Shown: positions 46,245 to 58,200 of the stretch, in pieces
Position numbering within the stretch: the first letter of the stretch is position 1
Layout of the letters: each line of letters starts with the position of its first letter
Source: Nectonema munidae
Taxonomy: Eukaryota; Nematomorpha; Nectonematoida; Nectonematidae
Assembly (NCBI GenBank): GCA_030549495.1
Contig: JAUIRK010001041.1
Coordinates: 1,240,001 to 1,304,000 of the forward strand
DNA: 64,000 bases
Reading direction: 5' to 3'
Translations under genes and position numbers: made by a program
Notes under the pieces: model-generated
Told to the model about the DNA's origin: nothing
Databases searched by the model: none
What the model saw: the letters and a program-made list of their open reading frames with translations, nothing else

Positions 46245-49200
46245 TTATGGCGACAATTTTTTCATCAGATCCGCTTTTTCTTTTAAGAGACTTTCAACTA
46301 ATTTGTGATTGTGACTTTGAGGGTTCATTTGCAGAAGTGCAATATTGGCATCCTTTTCTACAATAGCAGACTTGATGACTTCGTTCCTAAATACAAAAAG
46401 ATTTTCAGGACTTTTTGACCAAATTTCGCTCCTCAATAATACAGCAATTTATTTTTGACTTAATGGTGGAAATCATTTTATATTTTGGTATTATGAGATT
46501 GTCCAGCGCAATGTGTTTGTCAGCTAGTTTTGGCAATCCATTATCGAAAGGTTGTCGACCCCTGCTCTAGAAGAACTTCAGAGAGCCGAATAAAATGTAA
46601 AATTGCTTACTTTAGATTATTTGAGACATAGAATTTAGATTTAGTATTAACAAAAATATTAAAGGATTTTCGTAGCAAAAAATAGGAAAACTAAGTCTCA
46701 AAATTCGTTCTCTGAAAACTGGATCTTTCAGTTAAGATCGAGTTTTCTGAAACCGAATTATAAAATATGAAGTGTGTATATACAGAGTGTAAGTTTAGAA
46801 CACAAGAAATTATACAAAATAGCTAATAATAATAATTATTGTATACTTTACAAATATATAAGTTTAATATCAATGTGGACTGATTTACATCACTTATAAA
46901 GAAGGAAAGTATTTTTTTAATGAATAAAAAAAATTTAATTAAAAAAATTGTTTTCTTGTTAAACTCGGCAAAAGTAACAAAATGAGAGTACTCGTTCACC
47001 GAAATATTCTTAAAAATATGAAGAATAAAATAGTTTTTTAATATATTTTTTCCCATTTTATACAATGAAGTTTTTCAATTGTTTTTTAATTGTTAATGTA
47101 TATATGCATATTAGGGTTATTGCTAAAATTTTTATATAATTTTAGTTTTTTTAAAAAAAAAATTTCCAACTAAAGACGACTGAATTCAAGTCTAGTTTTG
47201 TTATAGCTAAAAATTCTGAAACTTGGAGAAAAAATATATCATCCAAAACGAAGCATGCAAGAAATTGAAGATTTCAAAGATTGATATTCTAGGTTGTTAC
47301 CATACATTATATTAGAGAAACAAGATGGAATAAGAAAGATTAAGAATTATCAAGTTTATGTGGAAAAATGTGTTTTCCTCAACTTAGTGAGCAAGCAATT
47401 ATTGCTAAATTAAAAAAATCAAAAGTATCCTAAAAGTAATTTTACTGAACAATTTTCTACTTTGTTTAACATTACAAAAGTAGATCGAAATTGGTTGTTT
47501 AGAGAAGATAAAGAATTTTATACAAAGCGGATTATTGAATCAAATGTAAAGATTGGTTATGTGACAAGTAAACTCGCTCCAATTTCTTCCAATCATCCAT
47601 CAAAAAGACAAAATATTCAAATGATAAAAATTTTATGCATTCTGAAAATCCCGAAAACTCTAGTAGATCATCATTCAGCTCTGACACCAGTGAAAAAAAA
47701 TTAACTTTAGAAACGATCAACAAAAGAAAGAAAAAATGCTCTACCTTCCAATCTGTTAACTTAGTGACAAGCCTATCTCCTAACTCCATATACACATAAA
47801 GCAGTAAAGGCATATTTAAGTCTTTCAAGAGAGGGAATGGACTTCACATTGAAGAATATCAAGTAGTATGTCTTCTTCAAAATTCTGATCGGAGTTTTCA
47901 GATGTGAAAACAGTTCAGCTAAAAGCATTTCCGAAGAAATAATAAAAGTTCTTGATGAATACGATGCATGGTCTGCGCTAAAAATGATTATTTGTCACAC
48001 TCTACCCCTACAATACTGGTTGTTCTTCAGGAATTGTAGTGAGACTCCAGCAGAAAATGTTGAGTTTAGGTTTGACTACACCGCGATTTGTTGGTTGCCA
48101 ACATCATATTTTGGAAAGAATTTTTAGACATGTCCTTTATTTTTATTTTCCAGTAGGCTAAATTGATCCTTGTATGAATTATGAGTTTATACAAATGATA
48201 GTTAAAATCTATGATGATTTGGAAAAGTTATATAAACCTGAAATCGAAATGCCTGATTTTAAAAACCTTGACTGGAGAGATGATTTCAAGTTTTTGTTCA
48301 CTCTATGCTATGGGTATAGAGTTTTCAAAGAAAAAAATAAATTACCTGCAATAAGTTGGAAATCATTGCATGTACTGCATAATGCTCGATGGAACTCCAG
48401 AATCATTTATGCTCTTATTGCATATTTTCTTTTACCTGATTGGATGGAAAAACTAGAAAGTGTAATGAACTTTATAGCTTATGGTTGGCAAGAAGTATGG
48501 TTTTCCAACCAAAAATGGAAACTATGAATCCTCATTGCATTCAGAAGACAAAATGCAAAAGTGCTTCAAAAATCACTGGGTAAAAAAGATACATCAGTTA
48601 TTGATATACCACGAACCAATATTATTGCAGAAAGGGCAATAAAACTGATGGAGGAATTGAAAAAAAATCGCAAAACCGACAAACATCTCTTTTAAAGCTT
48701 ATTTTAAAAAATAATTTTGATTAATTTGTAAATAAATTATATTTTTTGAAATTTTTTAGCTTATCAAAAAAGGCTTTTTGAAAAATAAATCAGTTTTAAT
48801 AGCACATATATAGTTTTTATATCAAATGTTCATTGAAAAATACTACAAGGTCAACATGATTACCCTAATGCATATAGATTAGAAATTATATAAAAAATGG
48901 TGGAAAAAATAAAAAAGCAAGAAAAAACAACCGACGGTAAATGAAATAAAGACATATATTAACAAGGAGAAAATAAGAAAATAAATTCAATATATCTTTG
49001 AACTAAAATCAAAGAAGGTATTTCTTTTTTTTAATTTTTAAAGTATAAGAATTTGTGATATAAGAGGAATATATTATAGCCAATAAGAATGGATTCCAAT
49101 TTGTTCATTGTGTCTGCCTCCCTCCTTTAAAAATTTCTGATTGTGTCCTTGACTAAGTATAACGATGATTTTCTTCCCAAGTTTTAAAAAATAAGGAAAT

Positions 49201-52200
49201 CATAAAAAATGTTAAAAAAAATTTTTTATATTAAAATTTACAAAATAAATTACGTATACATTTGAACTGTCAAATAGTAAAAAAAGAGATAAATATAATT
49301 TTGGGGTGTAATGTAAAGAAATTAAGTGTACCTCATTTTTTCAACTTCTTTTTTGTGCATGTTCAATGAATTTTGGAGTTTTTGGATTTCACTTTCGCTT
49401 CGTTCCTTATCTTCTTGGAAAAGGTTGATGTTTTTGAAGCTTTCTTCAAGTTTTTTCTTGACTGCTAGGAGTTCTGATCTCATTTTTTCAACCTTAAGTG
49501 CATTGAATAAGGTAAAACATTGAAGAATGTTATACACACTACTGTAAGAAGGTATACTTCAATTTTAAGATTTTCATTTTCCGTGCAAAGTTCCTTCACC
49601 GCCTTCACAAGTTTTCTATTTTCACTTTGCAGGTATTCTTGTTTTTCTGTGGAAGTGTTTAAGCTTGATTCCGCTTCATTCAATTTTACCTTTCAAAGAA
49701 AATCCTTCTTGTAGAAAAGTTTTTTACAATAGAGGAACTAATTCCCTAACTTTTGAGGTATTTCGAATTTATATGGCATTTTATTTCAGTATTTTTTATA
49801 TTATACAATATTGGTATGTGCTATTTAATTTTTTAATTTTTTAAAATGTTTGACTCAAATCTTTTTTTGTGTCTTATTTATATTTTTAAATAAATTATTT
49901 TGTCTTTTTTACGATTTTGTGTGTTTTGATAAGAAAAATCGTCTTTTCAGTCTAAAAAACCTAAAAAGGGGATAAAGATTTGCCCTTCAGTTCTATTGGT
50001 TATGTAGTTAACTTTCTAGTTAGTCACTAAGATAATCAGTTAGATTTGGGATTCTTAAAGTTTTTTTGAGCAGGGCCTAAATATATCAATAAATTACAAA
50101 AATTTTTGTCAAACTCAAAAATTTTTAATATTCAAATTTTTGGTTTTTTAAAGAAATTTTTTTTTTAATTGGTCACAATTACTATAAAACAATAAAAATA
50201 CTAAGTTAGAAATATTGACTCAACTGATCTTGGATCTTAAATTAGATTGTCAAAACAAAGACTAAGAGACGACTTGCTCTTTTAAGTTGATTTACATGTG
50301 AATGAGTTGAAGGATAACGAAATTCAACCTTAATCATTTATTGAAAAGACATTCACACACACATATTTCAAGCCAATAAAGAAGCTATTTTTCGAGCATC
50401 AACTACCATATACCTTCGTGTACTTTAAGGATTGAAGATCTATCAGTTTATTTTTATATATTTTGCGTTAAAATTTCGTCACACCTCCCAATTTAACGGC
50501 ATTTGTCTGTGGAGTGTTCGTTGTTCGTATTCGTAGGCCGCCTCACTGAGCAAAGTGATAAAACAGCTGCGTTTTTTTTATTTCAACAAAAAGAAGTTAT
50601 GAAGGAACTTGAGGTATACGTCTTTTTCCTCCATCAAAGTGTCATTGAGCTGTTTCTCCTTTTCGTATTGTTTTTGGAGCCATCTAGACTTTTCGCTAGC
50701 TTCCTCATACATCATTTTGACTGCAGCCAACTCCCTCTCCAGTTCCACTTTTTCCCTATAGCAACGAACAAATAGAAGATGTGGGGTGAGTAAAAAACGA
50801 AAATCTCAAAATTTTCACATACTTTTACAGTGTTCGATTCAAAGCAACACTTCAAATCTGTGAGAAGCGGGAATGCATTCTCAACCATTTTTGGAGGTAT
50901 TATGTAGGAATCGGGTGCATAAAAATTTTTAAATCCCAAAACTATGAAACTTAAAAGAAAAAACTCAAATCTATATTATTTTTACATCTTTTCTCAATTT
51001 TATAAGATTTTAAGTTTTTTCACTGTTTTAGATTCAACATTTTTCACTTTAATTAAAAATATAAAAGAACAAATTTAAAATAAAAAAAGATGAACTTAAA
51101 ATGAAAAAGTCGAACTTAAAATGAAAGAGAACGATTAAAATGAAAAAAGAAGAACTTAAATTGAAAGAGAACGAATTTATAATTAAAAAAGAACTTAAAA
51201 TGAAAAAAAACAAATTTAAAATGAAAAAAGACGAACTTAAAATGAAAAAGAACGAATTAAAATGAAAAAAGACGAACTTAAAATGAAAAAGAACAAATTT
51301 AATATGAAAATATGACGAATTTAAATCAGAATAAAAAATAAAAAAAGATGAACTTAAAATGAAAATAGTTTATTCATATATTTTGTCTCCCGTAGACTTG
51401 CCAGAAGGATGATATTATTAAAATTACTTATATTATTCTATCTAAGCAATTAATTATTATATTTTAAGTTTTGTGTTTGTAATTTAAATTGTTATTAAAT
51501 TTTACTTATGTTATATTAATTATTACGATATAATTAATTATCATATAGCTACTTCCACTTTTGTTTCGATAAAAAGGAAACCTAAATTATTCTTGCTTTA
51601 TTTATTACAATTAAAAAATTCTGATTTATTTTAAAAAAATCACAATCTAGTGATCACAAGGATTGCAATGATAAAATATGCCTAAAAAGGATATTGGCTC
51701 AATAAAACCAAATGGTTGAAATAATATTCAAAAAGTGGACATTTTTTTACTAAATATAAATCGAAAATAATATTCTTTCATAACTGAAGAGCGGATAGAC
51801 AACCTTACGTTTAGGCTACTAAGCCATACGTCGAATGAAGAAAGTTCAAAAAAACTTCACAAAAAGTTTACCTGCTATGAGAAATTTTCTTTATTCCGAA
51901 AGAATGAAAGTTTTCAACTTACCTTCACTTTATTATAGAATAAAGAGAAATGAAATGATTACTATTTTTAACATTGTAAAGAAAAATATGATAATAAAAG
52001 AAGATGTCCTGCCTGGCTTTTCAACAAGAATTTCTTGATTGCATTGCTTCAAATTTAAAGCTGAAAGTTTCCAGAACAAGTATCGCCAAACATTTCTAAC
52101 ACAAAGAGCTTTTGAAGATTGGAATTCTTTGCCCAGTGAAGTTGTGAATTCTACTACGTTGAATAAGTTTAAAAACAAACTGTATGCAGTTTGGCAGTCT

Positions 52201-55200
52201 AGGAGATTGTATTATTTTGCTTAATTTCAAGATGGAAATCATACAGGCATTAGCCTCAATTTTGCTTTAATAAATGTTATGTTATATTCGAACAGTAAAT
52301 TCATTGGAGTATTAATAATGATAGCCATAACTGTTTTGGATTTCGTACAATTCATCCAACGACGATTGGTCTAATATCAATTGGTCCAATGCTAATTGGT
52401 TTAAAGAAGCAATTCGTCTAACTATACATACGAGAGATGTTTAATTTTTTGTATCAGGGGGAGGAGGGGGGGGGGGGTGCGGATGCGGATATCAAATTTG
52501 TAAGCAAAAGCAAGATTTATACTTCTTCAAAATTTAGAGAGAAGATGTTATTGTATATGTGTTATCATAAAGACGTACCTATCATAAAAATTTTGGATAA
52601 AATAAAAAATTGCGAAAAAAACTTTGCTGTATGTAGAAAAAAGAAAAATTTGATCTTGGGTGCTATTGCAGATTTTGAAACTTAAATGATACGCGGATGA
52701 GGATGTTAAGAGGATGTAAAATATTTGTCGGAAGCGGATATTCGATACATCTCTAATACACACACCTAAACACACATACGAATAAATACATATTGATTCC
52801 AGCTTCGAAGTCCTGATAACGGTATTAAACTAAGGATAATAAGGTGAAAAGTATTCATGCTTTAATCAGTCTAAAAATAAAATGAAAGGTGTAAAAAGGT
52901 ATAAAAACAAACAGATTGCTTCAATAGACCAATTGACATTAAGTCTCAAATTTTACAAAAAAAAAAAGCTTGAAAACCAATAACTCTAACACTAACTAAC
53001 ATTAATCACAAACAAAAACTCTAACATTAAAGCTAAACACAAACGCCAACCCTAGTTGAACTAATCGTACTTTGGGATGAGTTGGTTTGAGATCAATTCG
53101 CCCCGCCCTAATTTGTACGATGCGACTACATTATAAAGTTATTGTTAAGATATTCTTTTTTCAGTGTACATAATTGGTCAGCTAAAATACAACGAACAAA
53201 GCAATTGGCTAAATAACTGTCTAAATGACTAACTAAGTGATTGCTAATATCTAAATCATTCATTTCCCATTTATGTAACTTGCCAACTATCAAAATGAAA
53301 AACTTGTTTATTAACTCTCACTATCTTATTACCGTCTTCCTTCTTTATTAACAAATGGTGTTTGAAAAAAACTGACAAAAAACACAAATTTGATGGATGA
53401 AAATATTTTTCTTTCAAATTTTTGCTATAATTCACAAATATATAAATAAAAAAGACTTGGAATAGTATAATTCATTTTAAATTTAATTTATTTTGTTCAA
53501 ATTTTAATTTATTTTTAAAAAATTTTAGACAATATTTTAATCTACCCCAATTTGCGAGTATCCTAAGAGGGTGCAGCAAATCTATTTGATTCAACTCTCT
53601 CTACCCAAAGATCCATCATGATAAAGAAATTAATGAAAGCTCTTTCTTACTCTTTTTGCATTGAGTCTGATGGATCATTCAAATGTTCAATCTTTTCCTG
53701 TTGCAGCTTCTTGATCTCTTTTTTCATATTTATCAATTGCGTGCTTTTTGTTTCCATCTCTTCTTGAGCATGGGATAACTCCACTTTTGATTGGTTCAAC
53801 AAATTAACTTGCTGCTCTAGTTCTTTATCTCTTGACTTGATTGTTCTATATTTCATATCAGAAATATTATCAATTTTTGAGACGACTGATGAAAAAAGGC
53901 GAATTTTAAGAGAAAAAGAACGAGAATCGAAAAAAACCCAACTTAAAGTTATGAAACATTAGAATAACGAGCTATGTGTCATCTGACCCATTTTTATGTC
54001 TTTTAAATTCGGTGTTTCATAAGATTGAATATTAAAATTTTGAGAGTTCTTCCATTTTTATTCAACACTTGCTTGAATTCGTGATTTCATTTTTTTTTTA
54101 ATTAAATTTTATATCAAAATTTCTTTCAAATGATCAGAATAATTGATTTTTAAATATTTTCTTTTAAATCTTAATTATATTTCCAATTAAAATATTATTT
54201 TCTCCCATTTTCACAGTAATATTTAAAACAATTCTTCATTTTACGCCAATTATTGGAATTTCCAATAAAAAGATCTAAATCTACTATCTAGTCTAGAAAG
54301 TAACTAGATGTATTCCAAAAAGAACTCAAATTTTCCTGAAATTTGAGAATTTAACGTTTTTTTCATTACCACACAGCTTTCAAAATATTTTCACCAACTG
54401 CGAACACGGAAGACTACCAAGGGATACAGTGAATATAGCAAGCAATAAGAAAATTTTATAGGTGTGTTTTCATCGCGAACTATGAGGAAAGAAGGCTTGA
54501 TGTGGAATCGAACCCAAGACCGTGAGTTATCCAACCCCAGTTTCTAACCAACCTTACTCACGCCCAAATCTTGTTAAAGTTTATATTAGAACATTCAAAA
54601 AACATCATTATAAAAATATTCATTATTTATTATTATAATAAAAATTAAGAATTATAAAAGCATTGTCCTATTTCTTAATATTATACGCTATATTTTCATA
54701 TATATATAACTTTAGTTTTTGTCTTTTTTTTATGGGGTGTTTTCATCTCATGGAATTGAAGACGCATCCCTCCATGAGATTTATTAGTGACATCTTGCAA
54801 GATATTTTGCAAAATTTCTAACCTTTTGATAAGTCATGGAAGCTATACCGCGGTTTTTGGAAAATTTTTTTTGGGTTTTTTAGATTTTTTCAGGAAAAAA
54901 TGAAGAAGGCAGAAATTGGGCCGCTTGTATCGAACTATGAAGAAACTAGGCTTGATACGGGATCGAACCCAAGACCTTGAATTACAAACCCAGTATCTAA
55001 CCAACTTTACTCACGCCCCTTGTTCTTCCGTGTTGGCGTACTCATATATGAGGCTGGGATAATAAAAGCAAAGCTCTCAATTACTCGCGCTGATGTTCTG
55101 TGTAGAAGATTTGTTGGAAGTAATCCTCCAAGTCAAAGATACATCTAATACTTATCATTTTCGTCTGAAGAAGGCAGTCTTATGTCGAAACTAGTCAGAA

Positions 55201-58200
55201 TAATTTTATATAAGTTACCTTGATAAAATTTGCTATTTATTTGTTCATCAAATTTTAGAAATGAGTAATAACCTCAAAAAATCTTTTATTTGTTAAACAC
55301 AAGTTATAGGTGCCAAATTTTGGAAACACATCGTCGGGTTTAGGATTAGTGAAGAAATAGCATAGTGTTAATATTATTTAGTTTGGTTTAGTGTTAGCAT
55401 TATTGTACATTAAATATATTTACATTTATATTTTTGACATTCTTGAAACAAACATTCGTATTTATTTGTATTGGTACACGTGTGACAGAAAGAATATCTA
55501 GACATATGCATACACACATACGAATACTTACATACATTACTGACATTTGACACGCATACACTGAAATATTTAAATCCCAAAAACCGCGGTATAGCTTCCA
55601 TAACTTATCAAAAGGTTAGAAATTTTGCAAAATATCTTGCAAGATGTCAATAATAAATCTCATGGAGGGATGTGTCTTCAATTCCATGAGATGAAATTTT
55701 CTTGGACTGATCGAGGAAGTGTTATAGAAGTATTGGAATGAAATTTGAACAGTGATTTACTTTTCATGCTCCAAAATCCTTTCTTTGCATTTTTCTAGAA
55801 GATTTTGATGATCCTTGAAAGATTTTTCCAGATTTTGTTTCGAATTTTTGGCCTCTTGCTCACTTTTCTTCATGTTAGAGATGGTTTGATTCAGATTCTT
55901 GATCATGCTATCTTTTTTGTCAGCATCTGACACGTGCTTTTCTACCTGAAATTCGAGCGCTTTAATTTGAACCTTTAACTCATCTATCTTATCTTGATTT
56001 GCTAGACTTTCATTTTCCAGATTCTAAAAGCAATAGAAAACACAATTTTTAAACAGGATAATTGGTTGCATGAAAACTTAAGGCAAAACTTTCTTAGAAC
56101 TTTCTTGAATGTACTTCAATTGTTTTTCATACTTGAAGGCGTATTCTTGAACATTTTTAAGCTGTTCTTTCAGTGTTGAATTTGATTCTTGTAAATTTCC
56201 AATCTTGGATTCTCTTTCTTTCTCTTGTTGCTTCATTTCATCCAACTTTACCTTCATGTCATTGATTTTCGACTAAAATAACAGCCAAAACATATTGCAT
56301 TTACAAATGAAATACAAATATAACAATCATTATCAATTAACAAAAAACAAAAGGAATTGAAAAAACACTAACAATATCATATTGAAATTGTCTCGGCATT
56401 GAGAAGGTCAACGAATGGAGTACGCAAAAACATTTGAAAGCACAAAAACAAATTCCTTGACAGATTCTCAATTTAAAAAGATATCGTCATGCAAATAATA
56501 ATTCATTTGCACATAATGATGTATTTTATGTGAGAGCCTATTTATTTGAAAAAAACATATTTATTTGATATGACTACAGCAGTACTTCTTTCTAAAACTC
56601 TTATCAGGACCATTTTGCCATAAATCTCAAGCACAAAAAGATTCGATATGTTTTTCAAATAACATTAACATAGAATAATCAATTATCGTGAGCAGATGGC
56701 TTAGTGGTTGGATTGTAGAGTCTTGATCGAGTAAGTCTTGCTTCGATTCCTGAAACGGGATTCAACTAATTTATCTTTTTTTCAGTGGGGTATCGAAGTA
56801 TGAGTAAAATAAGCTACCTTAAAGTATCGATTCATCTACTAGCGTTTTGTCCAATCTCATTAACTCTTATTTCTTTTTATTTGAGTAATATTTTGTTTCC
56901 TAATTTCTACCAAACTATGGAAGCGCCAACTTTTTTACTTCAATTTTGGTGATTACTTTTCTGCTTCTTACATTCATAGAAGTCATTTTCATCGTTGTTG
57001 TGAAAAACAATTTCTTCTTCAAAATGATCATCCCCTTGAAGGTTCACAAGATTATCAGCAGCCATTGAAATGCTTACAAAGTTTACACTATTATCAACTA
57101 GGTAACATTTTTATCAATTGCCCTAATTCTTGATTGCTGTTAGCTCGTGTTTCTTTCTTACCTCATCATTATTAATATCACCCTTCATCACTACTTGAAG
57201 TAAAGTCGTTTTGAAAACACAAAACCACAATTCGCCACCCACTAAAAAGCAAACTGCTTTCTACAAAAAATTGCATCAAGTAGATTTACTTTAAAATCTT
57301 CCATATTTTCTTTCAATTCATAAATGTCCAAAAAAAAATTGCATTACTTTTTTTGCCACGATCTAAATCCTAATATATTTTTGTTAGTTAAATAAAATGT
57401 TCTTCCAAAAATTTCTTCGTTATAATAAAATTTTCTATAACCGCAATTTTAAGAATTTTTTCTTAGTTTTGAAGGGACACATAAAGTCTCGTTGCAAAAT
57501 CATTAAATCTTTTGTAATATCAAAAGTTGTTTAAAAATTTTGAAATTTTGATATAAGATTGAATTTTTCAGCTTTGCAAAGTTTGGTCAGTTTACATTCT
57601 ATCGAAAAAAAGTTATAAGCGCTCAAAGTATTTTACAAAAATATGTATATGGTAGACTCTCTGTTCTTCAGCATATAAAATGCCTCCGAAGCTTGGCCAA
57701 GCAATCGATATATAATTGTTTTGGATACCGAAATTTTGCTTTCATTTAACAATTCGTTTATTTGTGTGAAGAAGAAGAGAGTGGTCGAAAATTAATAAAG
57801 TTTTCAACTTGTTTGAATAAACGTTTTGCTAATTTTCCTATTAAATTGTATAAATTGATAAATATTTATTCATGCCTTTTTGATCTTTGAAATTCTCGGC
57901 TCGAATTAATATATTCTTTATGAAAGATCCTGTTCAATCTTTTTCCTTGTACAGTTGTTGTATAATATTGTCTTATCGCCTTTTCATTAACGACTGTGTG
58001 CGTTATTTTATTACCCGCAAAAAGGGCACAAATGGTAAAAAATAAAAATTTGCAGTTAAATTTGTTGCCTACATTAAACATCATCACATCCATAGTAAAT
58101 GTTATTAAACCATTTTGGATTATTTTGACTAATCCTTATTGAATTTCATTGGATATTCGAGTTCCTCTGCGTTCCACTACAGGAACAATAATCCAAAATG

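Noticed and set aside
49326-49714. Plus-strand ORFs opposite ELKS exons
   Set aside because: The minus-strand frames splice in phase and match ELKS; the plus frames are shadows.
56689-56766. tRNA gene
   Set aside because: A- and B-boxes are present, but the acceptor and anticodon stems cannot pair; it is a SINE head.
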